Origin: Rubidibacter lacunae KORDI 51-2
GTDB lineage: Bacteria; Cyanobacteriota; Cyanobacteriia; Cyanobacteriales; Rubidibacteraceae
Length of the DNA stretch: 64,000 nt
Reading direction: 5' to 3'
NCBI RefSeq assembly: GCF_000473895.1
Contig: NZ_ASSJ01000076.1
Coordinates: 155,871 to 219,870, forward strand
The notes under the pieces are model-generated. The model saw only the letters and a program-made list of their open reading frames with translations, made no database searches and was not told the origin of the DNA. The translations under genes were made by a program, and so were the position numbers. The number at the start of each line of letters is the position of its first letter. Position 1 is the stretch's first letter. Below, one piece after another: positions 20,458 to 29,195 of this stretch.

Positions 20458-20765
20458 GCAACTGCTTTTGAGAGGTGGATTCGGAACCATCAGGTAAGCG
20501 AGATTGCTCTAGTACGGACAATGGATTGAAGCGCTGGCTGTATCTGAGTATCCAGCACGGCTCGGATGAAAAATACCCACCTCTGTACTGAAACCCTTCA
20601 AACACCTCTTCAGCCAGTCGACCTAAGACCGATCCGGAAAAACTCTCGGCACCGGGAAAACGCCCTGAGATAGTGTCGCCAAATCAGGCTTTCCCGATCG
20701 GCTCCTCCCCCATCGGCAGGAAAGGTTGTCCAAGTTGCTATTTAGTGCTATAAATTCGCAATTGA
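20458..20765. other. Intergenic region before the GGE-repeat phosphatase
   Basis: About 308 bases. A sigma70-like promoter is visible at its right end (20726-20754). The remainder has no convincing gene. A minus-strand frame extending from the DUF72 gene to 20605 is not supported. Confidence 0.45.
20726..20754 (+). promoter_or_regulatory. Sigma70-type promoter for the GGE-repeat gene
   Basis: TTGTCC (20726-20731), a 17-base spacer and TATAAA (20749-20754). Transcription would start near 20761, only about five bases before the ATG at 20766. Either that ATG is leaderless or the true start is the ATG at 20787. Confidence 0.5.
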
Positions 20766-21695
20766 ATGAGTTTTATCGCGAAAATCATGCAACAAGTCAA
20801 ACTTTGGCTCGGTGTTGGTAGTTACGTGTTCGTAAGCGCTGGGGCCGTGTCGCCAGCGATCGCTCACGATGCCGTTCCCGAGCAGTTTTCCCGCTCGGAA
20901 ATCTCCGAACTCGCCCAAGGCGGTGAAGGAGCTGAAGGGGGTGAAGGAGCTGAAGGCGGTGAGGGTGGCGAAGGTTTCAAGCCTTATAATCCCTTCGGCA
21001 GCGGAGGGGAAGGTGGCGAAGGCGGTGAGGGTGGTGAAGGCGGTGAAGGCGGTGAGGGTGGTGAAGGCGGTGAAGGCGGTGAAGGCGGTGAAGGCGGTGA
21101 GGGTGGTGAAGGCGGTGAGGGTGGTGAAGGTGCTGCCTCAAGCTTTCAAAACCTTGTCAGTGACACTGTATTAGTCACTGCACTGCGTCAAGGCGGACAC
21201 ATCATCTTCTTCCGGCACGCCCAAACCGAGAAGGACTACGCCGACCAAGTGAGCGCCGACCCAAATGATTGCTCGACGCAGCGCACCCTTAGCGAAGCTG
21301 GTTGGCAAGATGCAAAGGAGATTGGTGAGGAATTTGAAGACCTGAACATTCCCATCGGCGAGGTCTATTCCAGCCAGTATTGCCGTGCTTGGCAAACTGC
21401 AGACCTAGCATTCGACTCCTATGAAAAAGTTTCCGGGCTGAACTTCGCTCCAGCAGAGGAGTACACCGAGGCTCAGGTCGCGCAGATGCGAAGAGGCATC
21501 ATGCCGCTGCTAACCGCCACCCCAGCAAGAGGGACGAATACGGTCGTTGTCGGGCACGATGATGTCTTTGAATCCGCAACGGGTATTTACCCCGAACCGC
21601 AAGGCGTCGCCTACATTCTGAAGCCCGACGGTCGCGGCGGCTTCGACATCATGGCCATGCTGCTGCCATCAGACTGGTCGCAACTGCCTCGGTAG
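20766..21695 (+). CDS. Exported histidine phosphatase with Gly-Gly-Glu tandem repeats
   Basis: A 309-residue protein (302 if started at ATG 20787). The N-terminus has a Sec signal-like segment (VKLWLGVGSYVFVSAGAVSP, then AIAHDAV, cleavage probably after AIA/AHA). Residues 52-70 hold six GGE/GAE triplets, then FKPYNPFGS, then 14 uninterrupted GGE triplets at residues 80-121. From about 133 a histidine phosphatase fold follows: IIFFRHAQTEKDY (His 151), SSQYCRAWQTAD, and VVVGHDDV (His 264). The catalytic core appears intact. The repeats form a highly acidic, flexible linker that could bind divalent cations; this is inference. It is likely periplasmic or extracellular, with unknown substrate. Confidence 0.85.
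   Translation: MSFIAKIMQQVKLWLGVGSYVFVSAGAVSPAIAHDAVPEQFSRSEISELAQGGEGAEGGEGAEGGEGGEGFKPYNPFGSGGEGGEGGEGGEGGEGGEGGEGGEGGEGGEGGEGGEGGEGGEGAASSFQNLVSDTVLVTALRQGGHIIFFRHAQTEKDYADQVSADPNDCSTQRTLSEAGWQDAKEIGEEFEDLNIPIGEVYSSQYCRAWQTADLAFDSYEKVSGLNFAPAEEYTEAQVAQMRRGIMPLLTATPARGTNTVVVGHDDVFESATGIYPEPQGVAYILKPDGRGGFDIMAMLLPSDWSQLPR
21003..21128 (+). repeat. 9-bp codon-level tandem repeat (14 GGE units)
   Basis: Fourteen in-frame units of the form GGN GGN GAR. A shorter six-unit array lies upstream at 20919-20972. The synonymous third positions alternate (GGC/GGT, GAA/GAG), so the array is not perfectly clonal. It is expected to vary in copy number between strains by slippage without frameshift. Confidence 0.95.
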
Positions 21696-21714
21696 CGCTA
21701 GCAAAAAGAACGCG

Positions 21715-21753
21715 CGCGATCGCCTCTGCAGTTCATCTTTGGTGGCGATCGCG
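21715..21753 (+). terminator. Candidate terminator hairpin made of HIP1 sequences
   Basis: CGCGATCGCC (21715-21724) and GGCGATCGCG (21744-21753) pair perfectly over 10 bp around a 19-base loop, 20 bases after the phosphatase stop. No T-run follows, so termination efficiency is uncertain. Confidence 0.4.
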
Positions 21754-22004
21754 TAACTTAGAACTGTTTTTGATAAACAAGGATCTATCCTATGACTGCC
21801 CTTGAAGAGAACAGCCTGCAATAATTAGGCTCTCTCAGCGCAGTTTAATGACGAATGACAGCAACTAGAGCAGTTGGCGCGTCGGTTTTGCTCCGAACGC
21901 ACCGGTAGTCCGGCGGAAAACCCCACCTGAGTTACGTCGCCTCGCTTCTCGCCGTTCGCTACAGTGAGCCCAGGACATTACGAAACTTTACGTCGCGTCA
22001 GACT
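21754..22004. other. Intergenic region upstream of S9 peptidase
   Basis: About 250 bases without a recognised gene. A ten-codon frame at 21793 (MTALEENSLQ, stop) is present but unsupported. The promoter of the peptidase should lie here; I cannot identify it confidently. Confidence 0.35.
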
Positions 22005-23900
22005 ATGACCACTGCCACAGCTCCGCAAGCGTCTACGCAACTACCGCCGTTAATTCCACGCGAAGTGCTTTTTGGGAACCCTACGCGGACCAGCCCACGC
22101 CTATCGCCCAACGGACAAAACCTCGCCTACATCGCTCCCGACGACAGCGATGTGCTGCAAGTGTGGCTGCAATCTTCAGATGGCGATCGCCAGCTCACCC
22201 AAGACAAAAAGCGTGGCATCCGCATGTTCTTCTGGACCTACGAGCCCGGTCAGCTTGTTTACTTGCAAGATTCCGACGGCGACGAGAACTTTCACCTTTA
22301 TCTTGTCGATATCGACACCAGCATGGTTCGCGATCTGACGCCTTTCCAAGGAGTTAAGGCTCAGTTTATTGACAGCGATCGCGACCATCCCAACGCGCTT
22401 CTAGTCGGACTCAACCTCAAAAACTCGCAAACCTTCGATGTTTACCGCATCGATCTCAAATCCGGAGCGGTCGAGTTCGTGGCTGCCAACCCTGGCAACA
22501 TCGTCAGTTGGGAAGCAGACGCAAACTTTGAAATCCGTGCCGCTGCTGCCGCAACCTCCGATGGTGGTAGCGAACTACTTTACCGTGCTAGCGCCGATGC
22601 CGACTGGGAAACCTTGCGCCGCTGGGGACCCGATGATGAAGGCGGACCCAGTCACTTCTCGAAAGATGGGAAAACCCTCTACATCATTGGCAACCATGAT
22701 GCCAACGCCCAGCGCTTGATCGCTCTCGACCTCGACAACCGCACCGAAACGGTCTTAGCTGAAGACCCGCAGTACGACCTCAGCGGTATTCTCCTGCACC
22801 CGCAAACCCGCGAACTGCAAGCAGTGTCTTTTTACGAAGACAAAGTGCGTTGGCAGGTGTTTGATGCTGATGTTGCTGAAGACCTCGAGGCAATTGCCCA
22901 AATCCGCAACGGTGAATTTGCGATCGCCAGTCGCACCGATGACGACACCGTCTGGCTGGTCGCTTTCCTCACCGATGACGGTCCGGTGTACTACTACCGC
23001 TACGAGCGCGCCACCAAGCACGCCGAGCTGATGTTCAGCCACCGCCCGGAACTAGAAGCACTTTCCCTATCTTCGATGCAGGCGATCGAATATACCGCTC
23101 GCGACGGTCTTACAATTCACGGCTATCTCAGTACACCCGTCGGCGTGCCAGCTGAAAACCTGCCAACTGTGCTACACGTTCACGGCGGTCCCTGGGCGCG
23201 CGACACTTGGGGTTATTCGCCGTCGGTGCAGTGGCTGACCAATCGAGGTTATGCCGTGCTGCAAGTGAACTTCCGCGGCTCGACGGGTTATGGAAAAGCC
23301 TTCCTGAATGCCGGGAACCGCCAGTGGGGGGCGGCTATGCATGACGATTTGCTCGACGCTGTCGAGTGGCTCAAAGCCAAAGGCATTAGCGACCCAGATC
23401 GCATCGCCATTATGGGTGGCTCATACGGTGGCTACGCTACGCTGGTCGGCTTAGCGTTCACGCCCGAAGTGTTTGCTTGCGGCGTCGATATCGTCGGCCC
23501 GTCGAACCTCGTAACGTTGATCCAGAGCGTCCCACCCTACTGGAAACCGCTCATGGCAATGTTCGCGCACCGCGTCGGCAACTTGGAAACTGAGGAGGAT
23601 TTCCTCAAGGCGCGATCGCCGCTGTTTATCTGCGATCGCATCCAGAAGCCGCTGCTGATCGGCCAGGGTGCCAACGACCCCCGCGTCAAGCAAGCCGAGA
23701 GCGAGCAGATCGTGGACGCCATGCACGCGGCAGGCAAGCCAGTCGAATACGCGCTCTACACCGATGAAGGGCATGGCTTTGCTCGGCCGGAGAACCGCAT
23801 GCATTTCTACGCGCTCGCCGAAGAGTTTCTCGCGAAATACCTCGGCGGTCGGGCCGAACCCATTGGCGAACTAACCGGACATTCGGGCATCGTGCGCTAA
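22005..23900 (+). CDS. S9 family serine peptidase (prolyl oligopeptidase / acylaminoacyl-peptidase type)
   Basis: A 631-residue cytosolic enzyme without a signal peptide. The N-terminal ~350 residues form the beta-propeller (repeated blocks such as RLSPNGQNLAYIAPDDSD and GKTLYIIGNHDAN). The C-terminal alpha/beta-hydrolase domain has the oxyanion region HVHGGPWARDTWGYS, the nucleophile motif GGSYGGYATL (Ser about 474), the Asp in GQGANDPRVK and the His in DEGHGFARPEN. The complete triad indicates an active oligopeptidase that cleaves short peptides. The ATG at 22005 gives the usual length. It is followed by a strong hairpin at 23939. Confidence 0.93.
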   Translation: MTTATAPQASTQLPPLIPREVLFGNPTRTSPRLSPNGQNLAYIAPDDSDVLQVWLQSSDGDRQLTQDKKRGIRMFFWTYEPGQLVYLQDSDGDENFHLYLVDIDTSMVRDLTPFQGVKAQFIDSDRDHPNALLVGLNLKNSQTFDVYRIDLKSGAVEFVAANPGNIVSWEADANFEIRAAAAATSDGGSELLYRASADADWETLRRWGPDDEGGPSHFSKDGKTLYIIGNHDANAQRLIALDLDNRTETVLAEDPQYDLSGILLHPQTRELQAVSFYEDKVRWQVFDADVAEDLEAIAQIRNGEFAIASRTDDDTVWLVAFLTDDGPVYYYRYERATKHAELMFSHRPELEALSLSSMQAIEYTARDGLTIHGYLSTPVGVPAENLPTVLHVHGGPWARDTWGYSPSVQWLTNRGYAVLQVNFRGSTGYGKAFLNAGNRQWGAAMHDDLLDAVEWLKAKGISDPDRIAIMGGSYGGYATLVGLAFTPEVFACGVDIVGPSNLVTLIQSVPPYWKPLMAMFAHRVGNLETEEDFLKARSPLFICDRIQKPLLIGQGANDPRVKQAESEQIVDAMHAAGKPVEYALYTDEGHGFARPENRMHFYALAEEFLAKYLGGRAEPIGELTGHSGIVR

Positions 23901-23938
23901 ACGACAGCGTCCCGAACTCCCGCACGAACAGCTATCCC

Positions 23939-23981
23939 TCCGGCAGCGATTGCCCTTATCCGCGGCGCGATCGCTGCCGGA
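23939..23981 (+). terminator. Perfect 12-bp stem-loop after the S9 peptidase
   Basis: TCCGGCAGCGAT (23939-23950) pairs with ATCGCTGCCGGA (23970-23981) around a 19-base loop, 39 bases after the stop codon. The following sequence is ATGCGTTTTA, a weak T-run. Confidence 0.55.
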
Positions 23982-24266
23982 ATGCGTTTTATGGATTCAA
24001 TGCCGTGCTGGTGAATCGTCCATCTTTAGCTATTACGGCAGAGAATAGCTGAAAGAACAGATCTTCGTGTGATTCGGCTCAGACATCAGTATGAAAACAT
24101 AGGGAGACCAGAGCGAATTTTTGGGCTTCCTCACTTATTGGTCTTCCTAAAGTAACTTTAGAGTGATTAGCACTGGATGAGGGAGCTGGCAATCGCACTA
24201 CCGAACACAACCGGTATGTCGCGCGATTGGTCTCGGTAACAGGTGGCGATCGCCCCGGGGGCAACT
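23982..24266. other. Intergenic region containing dispersed repeat copy B
   Basis: Between the convergent S9 peptidase and NDP-sugar pyrophosphorylase genes. Apart from the repeat at about 24041-24119 I see no gene. Confidence 0.45.
24041..24119. repeat. Dispersed repeat, copy B (about 79 bp)
   Basis: Ungapped partner of 6747-6825 at roughly 73% identity by hand count. On the minus strand it reads MSEPNHTKICSFSY before stops, against MSEPDRAKIGRFSY in copy A. The shared reading frame hints at a former small gene or element end. Confidence 0.5.
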
Positions 24267-25427
24267 TTACTCGCCGATCAACAATTGAGCGAGTGCCGTC
24301 CGCTGTTCCGGTTCGTAGTGAGGCGGGCTCTGACGCGAGTCGGTAATCAGCCAATCGAGAGCGGCTGCCTGCACGTCGATCGCCGCGCCATCCTTGTCCA
24401 CGCAGTAACGACCGAATACGAGTTTGTCTACCAAGCGCACCTTCGGACCCAAGCGCGAGTAATCGAAGATGATGCTGTTGTTGACCGTCGCGCCGCTGCA
24501 GACCCAGCAGTTAGGACCGATCATCGTCGGTCCGACGATCCTCGCGCCGTCTTCGATGTGCGTCATACCGCCAATATAAACCGGACCCTCGATGTCCACT
24601 TTGTCCCAATTCACCGCCACGTTCAGACCCGTGTAAATACCGGGGGCAACTTGCGTACCAGGGATCTCCACGTTCTTGATTTCCCCAAGCAGCACGCCGC
24701 GAATTGCCTGCCAGTAGTCCGGTACTTTACCGATATCGACCCACTCGAAGTCCATATCGATCGCGTAAAAAGGCGCGCCCATTTCCACCAAGCGCGGGAA
24801 TAGCTGGCTGCCCAGGTCGAACTTTTGATTCTGAGGAATGTAATCGATAACTTCCGGTTCGAGGATATAAATACCCGTGTTGATCGTCGTGCTGAGGGCT
24901 TCTGCAACCGACGGTTTTTCCTGGAAGGTTTGGATGCGACCCTGCTCGTCCGCTACCACGACGCCGTAGCTCGACACTGCCTCGCGCGGCATGGATTTGG
25001 TGACCACCGTCGCGATCGCGCCCTGCTCTCGGTGAAACTTGACCGCTGCCGTCAAATCCAAGTCGATTAGCGCATCGCCGCAGAGAACGATAAAAGTGTC
25101 GTCGAAAAAGCAGTTGAAATCTTGCACGCGGCGAATGCCGCCAGCCGAGCCAAGGGCTTCGCCGACGAGCTGCCCGTCGACAATGCGTCCTTCAAAGGAA
25201 TAAGCAATATTGACGCCGAAGCGCTGACCGTCGCGGAAGTAACTCTCGATCTCGTTAGCCAGGTGGCTGACGTTGACCATGACCTCGGTGAAACCATGTT
25301 GGCGCAACAGCTCCAATAGAAACTCCATCACGGGTTTCTGCAGGATCGGAATCATAGGCTTGGGAACTGTGTAGGTAATCGGGCGAACCCGCGTCCCCTT
25401 ACCCGCCGCCAAAATCATGGCCTTCAT
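24267..25427 (-). CDS. NDP-sugar pyrophosphorylase (mannose-1-phosphate guanylyltransferase-like)
   Basis: A 386-residue protein with an N-terminal nucleotidyltransferase domain: MILAAGKGTRVRPITY (GxGTRxRP), VPKPMIPI with the catalytic-site Lys, LCGDALIDLD (metal Asp) and EKPSVAEALSTTINTGIYIL. The C-terminal part (about 245-345) is a left-handed beta-helix of hexapeptide-like repeats (VYIGGMTHIEDGARIVGPTM, then IGPNCWVCSGATVNNSIIFD). It makes a nucleotide-sugar, probably GDP-mannose or a related donor for polysaccharide synthesis. The ATG at 25427 follows TAGGAGC. It is last in a minus-strand set LapA-like, scpA, this gene. Confidence 0.88.
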   Translation of the reverse strand: MKAMILAAGKGTRVRPITYTVPKPMIPILQKPVMEFLLELLRQHGFTEVMVNVSHLANEIESYFRDGQRFGVNIAYSFEGRIVDGQLVGEALGSAGGIRRVQDFNCFFDDTFIVLCGDALIDLDLTAAVKFHREQGAIATVVTKSMPREAVSSYGVVVADEQGRIQTFQEKPSVAEALSTTINTGIYILEPEVIDYIPQNQKFDLGSQLFPRLVEMGAPFYAIDMDFEWVDIGKVPDYWQAIRGVLLGEIKNVEIPGTQVAPGIYTGLNVAVNWDKVDIEGPVYIGGMTHIEDGARIVGPTMIGPNCWVCSGATVNNSIIFDYSRLGPKVRLVDKLVFGRYCVDKDGAAIDVQAAALDWLITDSRQSPPHYEPEQRTALAQLLIGE

Positions 25428-25667
25428 AGACGGTGCTCCTAAACTGCAGCGTGTCCCACCGTGGCTTGGTGGTTGAGTCTGATTCTACTCAGTTGCGTCA
25501 ATCCGGCAACCCTCTTGGTAGCAGGGACCGTGCAATCAACGCGTCTGGAAGCCTTGCCAGCAGGCAACTCTTCGAGACTTCCCATCAGTATAGGCGCAAG
25601 TGCGTCAACGCCAATCCGGCAGATCCCAATCTTGCCCCAATCTTGCCCAAAAACAGCTGATTATCGA

Positions 25668-26486
25668 CTAACTTCGGGCAGTAGCAACCGTAGAAGCTGG
25701 GAGTGTCTCCGGCTCGAGCCAGCGAACGCTCAAATCCTGATAGAACTCGTTTTGGGAAAGCTCGACCTTAGACTGCGACGACAGCAACAGCAGCGCCCAA
25801 AACACCCCCACGCGATCCCCGGTTGGAGATTGATGGCGCTCCCCCTGCACGGCGGATGCCGATTCCATCCACCAGCACAGGAGTTGCTCTAGGTCGAGCC
25901 AACTGTCCTCTAACTCGCAATCGCTTCCGTCCGACAGGCGATCGCTCAGTAGCGCTTCCAGTCGCGCCGCCAGCTCGGTCAGGTTCTCGTCATGAGCGAG
26001 TTGTGCGATCGCGGCCGTTGCTTCTCGGCGCGACATCTGGCGCGGGCGCTCCGGCCGCGGGCGATCGCCGAGCGCGTCCCATTCGGCTGAAAGATCCCGG
26101 ATCTGAGCGAGCAATTCGGGTAGGGTAGCCCTGCGCCGGCGCGGCGGCGGGACAGCCGGACGGCGGCGAAGGTGGCGCTCTAAATGCAGCGGTAACCCGC
26201 GCTCATCTGCTATAACCAGCAATTCCTCCTCGCACTCCGAGGCGTCGTCTTCAGTTGCTTCGGCCAGACGCTGTAGTGCATCGGCCTTGAAGTAAACCAA
26301 CATCGACGCCCATAGGAATGCCTGTCCCGAGAGGGGGAGGTCGGCGCGATCGCCGCTGCGGCGTTCGAGCTCGTCTAAAACGCGATCGATGGCGTCGATG
26401 ACGCGTACGTCCCAGGGGTCGATCTCGCCGCGTTCGACTTGTTCTAGCGCGTTATGTAAGGCGGCGCGGGCAGCGCTGAAGCTCAT
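25668..26486 (-). CDS. scpA: Segregation/condensation protein A, kleisin
   Basis: A 272-residue protein from the ATG at 26486, chosen because GAGGAGA lies about 8 bases upstream; a TTG-started extension to 26570 is less likely. ScpA is the kleisin that bridges SMC heads and ScpB in chromosome condensation. VERGEIDPWDVRVIDAIDRV is the family N-terminal motif, and the C-terminal winged-helix-like region (FWALLLLSSQSKVELSQNEF) matches too. The central region contains an Arg/Pro-rich stretch (HLRRRPAVPPPRRRRATLPE), which seems expanded relative to typical ScpA. No smc or scpB is adjacent. Confidence 0.88.
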   Translation of the reverse strand: MSFSAARAALHNALEQVERGEIDPWDVRVIDAIDRVLDELERRSGDRADLPLSGQAFLWASMLVYFKADALQRLAEATEDDASECEEELLVIADERGLPLHLERHLRRRPAVPPPRRRRATLPELLAQIRDLSAEWDALGDRPRPERPRQMSRREATAAIAQLAHDENLTELAARLEALLSDRLSDGSDCELEDSWLDLEQLLCWWMESASAVQGERHQSPTGDRVGVFWALLLLSSQSKVELSQNEFYQDLSVRWLEPETLPASTVATARS

Positions 26487-26578
26487 GCCGGTCTCCTCAA
26501 TAATTCCTAAAAAGTTCCTCAAAGCTTCTTCGGTTTCCAGTTGGCGTTGGGGACGCGTTGTAAGCACCAACGACCCGG

Positions 26579-26947
26579 CTAGGTAGAAGCGTCCGACGCA
26601 GAGGGAGGCCGTTGCTCTTCAGGGGGTAGCAGGAGCTGACGCTGCTTGTCGAGTTCAGCCTTGTAACCTTCAATGTCCTGAGTCAGGGATTGAATTTGCT
26701 CGTCTTTGGAGCGCAACTCGCGTTGATCGCGAGCGCCTTCTAGCTGTCGTAACAACCGACTCCATGCCCCAAATACCCAGGCCACCAGCGCACCAACTCC
26801 CAACGCCACGATCATCTCGATCGCCAGCGGCGCTTGCACTTCATAGCCGGGTACGATTTGGATGCGAACGAGTTCGGTATTCTCCAATCCAAAGAGCACG
26901 AGAGCGAGACAGACCGTAAAGATGATGAGGAAATTCAATTGGCGCAT
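26579..26947 (-). CDS. LapA-domain (DUF1049) membrane protein
   Basis: A 122-residue protein from ATG 26947 (MRQLNFLIIFTVCLALVLFG); an open frame extends further upstream without family support. Two transmembrane helices (LIIFTVCLALVLFGLEN and LAIEMIVALGVGALVAWVFG) are followed by a cytoplasmic coiled coil (LLRQLEGARDQRELRSKDEQ) and a Pro/Ser tail. This is the lipopolysaccharide-assembly-protein-A-like DUF1049 layout common in cyanobacteria, role unknown. It precedes scpA by 92 bases. Confidence 0.82.
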   Translation of the reverse strand: MRQLNFLIIFTVCLALVLFGLENTELVRIQIVPGYEVQAPLAIEMIVALGVGALVAWVFGAWSRLLRQLEGARDQRELRSKDEQIQSLTQDIEGYKAELDKQRQLLLPPEEQRPPSASDAST

Positions 26948-27202
26948 TGACCGGACTCCCGAAGTCGAGAAGCAGCAATACCTGTTAGGCGACCGATCCC
27001 ACAGTCGCCTATTTACGATAACGAGGGAGATGCGGTGGCGCACCCAAGCGATACCGACCGCTGCGCGCGGCCGAGCGTTCCCGAAGAACTGCTGCCCCAC
27101 GTGCCATCCTTCGCCGCGATGAATTTCGCGGTGAATTTACAGTGCTAGAAATCGCGCTAACTTTGCAGGAAAAGAAGCTAAAGATTCTGCCGACTTTGCC
27201 TC

Positions 27203-27874
27203 ATGAGTACTTCCTCTGGCTCGTCTGCAACGAGCATGTCTTCTGCCGAACTGCGCCGCAGCTACACCCGGGCCGGACTCAGCGAAACCGATGCCGCGAC
27301 CGATCCGTTGGTCCAGTTTCACCGCTGGTTCGAGGAAGCCGTTGCTGCCGAACTGCCCGAACCCAATGCCATGACCCTGGCAACGGTTACCCCGGAGGGC
27401 AAGCCCGTCGCGCGACTGGTATTGCTTAAGGACCACGGCGATCGCGGCTTCATCTTTTTCACGAACTACGAGAGCCAGAAAGGGCGCCAGTTGCAGGCAA
27501 CTCCGTGGGGCGCGCTGGTATTTTGGTGGGCCGAGTTGGAACGCCAAGTGCGCGCGATCGGACGCGTGGAGCAAATTGCTTCCGAGGAGTCGGATGCTTA
27601 TTTTCAGTCGCGTCCCCACGGCTCGCAGTTAGGGGCTTGGGCATCGCCGCAAAGCCAGGTGGTGGAGTCGCGAGCAGTCTTGGAAAAGAATTTAGCGGCG
27701 CTGGCAGCCAAGTATCCCGAGGGAGAACCCGTGCCGCGACCGCCGCACTGGGGCGGTTTTCGGTTGGTGCCGGATGAAATTGAATTCTGGCAGGGACGGC
27801 CGAATCGCCTACACGATCGCCTGCGCTATCGTCGCACCAATGGCGGCTGGACGCGCGATCGCCTCGCACCCTAA
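27203..27874 (+). CDS. pdxH: Pyridoxamine/pyridoxine 5'-phosphate oxidase
   Basis: The protein is 223 residues (212 from an alternative ATG at 27236, nearer typical length). It uses FMN and oxygen to make pyridoxal 5'-phosphate. Family segments are [78 protein letters not shown], and the C-terminal signature [19 protein letters not shown]. All FMN and substrate residues expected in these blocks appear present. It is followed by urtD on the same strand after about 180 bases. Confidence 0.95.
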   Translation: MSTSSGSSATSMSSAELRRSYTRAGLSETDAATDPLVQFHRWFEEAVAAELPEPNAMTLATVTPEGKPVARLVLLKDHGDRGFIFFTNYESQKGRQLQATPWGALVFWWAELERQVRAIGRVEQIASEESDAYFQSRPHGSQLGAWASPQSQVVESRAVLEKNLAALAAKYPEGEPVPRPPHWGGFRLVPDEIEFWQGRPNRLHDRLRYRRTNGGWTRDRLAP

Positions 27875-28055
27875 GGTCTGGGTAAGCGCGAAGCGAGCCC
27901 GTCTGTTACGTTCGGCAATCGGTCGTGCGCGCGTCGGTAGGGGATGATGCCTTCACCCAAAAGCGCGACGGCAGGCATTGCTGCAGCAATCGCTGACAAA
28001 ACGACATTTTTTGCAAGCATCGGCGGTAATATCGAGTTCGAACTGCGGGCGACCT

Positions 28056-29195
28056 ATGACCGATACCATTCTCGCTACCGAGCATCTCACTGTAAGCTTT
28101 GATGGGTTCAAGGCGCTGAACGACCTTAACTTCAGTTTGGCTGCCGGCGAGCTGCGCGTCGTAATCGGACCAAATGGAGCGGGCAAAACCACGTTCCTAG
28201 ATGTCATCACCGGCAAGGTGCAACCTACAGAAGGACGCGTGTTGTTTAAAGGGCAGGACTTGCGCGGCCGGCCGGAACACAAGATCGCGCGACTCGGAAT
28301 CGGGCGGAAATTTCAGACGCCGCGGGTGTACTTGCAACTCACGACTCGCGAAAATCTCGACCTTGCCTGCAACCGCAACAAAGGCGTGTTTTCAACTCTA
28401 TTCGGGCAAGCGGCTGTGGAGGACAAGCGCAGAACGATCGCGCTGCTGGAAACCATTGGGCTGTCGGCGAAGGCGGACATGCGCGCGCAGTTTTTGTCTC
28501 ATGGCGAGAAGCAACGCCTGGAAATTGGGATGCTGGTGGCGCAATCGCCGGATTTGCTGCTCGTGGACGAGCCGGTTGCTGGACTGACCGATGAAGAAAC
28601 GGAAAACGTCGGCAATTTGTTGCTGGCACTGGCGGAAAGCCATTCGCTGATCGTCATCGAGCACGACATGGAGTTCGTGCGGCAAATCGCGCGGCAAGTG
28701 ACCGTATTGCACCAAGGCTCGGTGCTCTGTGAGGGCAGCATCGAGACAGTCCAGAACGACCCGCGAACGATTGAAGTGTATTTGGGACAAGCGCCGACGA
28801 TTTCTCCCGAACAGCTGAAGGTATTGCGGATCGTGGCCTCGCTGGCATGGTCGGACGGTAACCTCACATCAGAAGAGGAAAAGGCAATCCTGGAGCGATT
28901 GAGCCGCGTGTTTGCCCAGGATATAGAACAGCAGCAGGAGCTGCAACGGGAGTTGCGGGATTATTTAGCGGCTGACTTGGGTATGGATGCGCTGGCGGCC
29001 GAATTGAAGAGCACTCGCGATCGCGAGCTGGTGCTGAAGCTCGGGTACGAGGTTATCCTTGCCCACGCCCGTAGGTCGCACGAACCGCATATCAACGAAT
29101 ACGAGCGACGAGCCTACGAGAAATTGGTCGGCCTGTTGGAGTTCGATCGCGAAACCGTCGCCCGTCTGGAAGCCGAAGTTGAGGGAGATAGCTAA
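28056..29195 (+). CDS. urtD: Urea ABC transporter ATPase UrtD with C-terminal TerB-like domain
   Basis: A 379-residue protein from ATG 28056 (MTDTILATEHLTVSFDGFKA). Residues 1-250 are the ABC ATPase: Walker A GPNGAGKTT (38-46), Q-loop FQTP (86-89), signature LSHGEKQRLEIGM (147-159, characteristic of UrtD), Walker B LLLVDEP and H-loop His 203. Residues about 252-375 add a helical domain (LKVLRIVASLAWSDGNLTSE, ELVLKLGYEVILAHA, INEYERRAYEKLVGLL) resembling the TerB/DjlA-like tellurite-resistance fold, including an acidic SDGNLTSEEE segment. Canonical UrtD ends near 250 residues. The stop overlaps the urtE ATG (TAATG), so translation is coupled. urtABC are not adjacent. Confidence 0.9.
   Translation: MTDTILATEHLTVSFDGFKALNDLNFSLAAGELRVVIGPNGAGKTTFLDVITGKVQPTEGRVLFKGQDLRGRPEHKIARLGIGRKFQTPRVYLQLTTRENLDLACNRNKGVFSTLFGQAAVEDKRRTIALLETIGLSAKADMRAQFLSHGEKQRLEIGMLVAQSPDLLLVDEPVAGLTDEETENVGNLLLALAESHSLIVIEHDMEFVRQIARQVTVLHQGSVLCEGSIETVQNDPRTIEVYLGQAPTISPEQLKVLRIVASLAWSDGNLTSEEEKAILERLSRVFAQDIEQQQELQRELRDYLAADLGMDALAAELKSTRDRELVLKLGYEVILAHARRSHEPHINEYERRAYEKLVGLLEFDRETVARLEAEVEGDS

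Noticed and set aside
20869..21174. A second plus-strand open frame through the GGE array (Lys/Val/Ala-rich)
   Set aside because: It is the frame-shifted shadow of the 9-bp repeat; long frames arise automatically when a triplet-multiple repeat is read in another phase.
27930..28055. A possible NtcA site upstream of urtD (GTA followed by eight bases and TGC)
   Set aside because: It misses the TAC half of GTAN8TAC and no -10 box is properly spaced.
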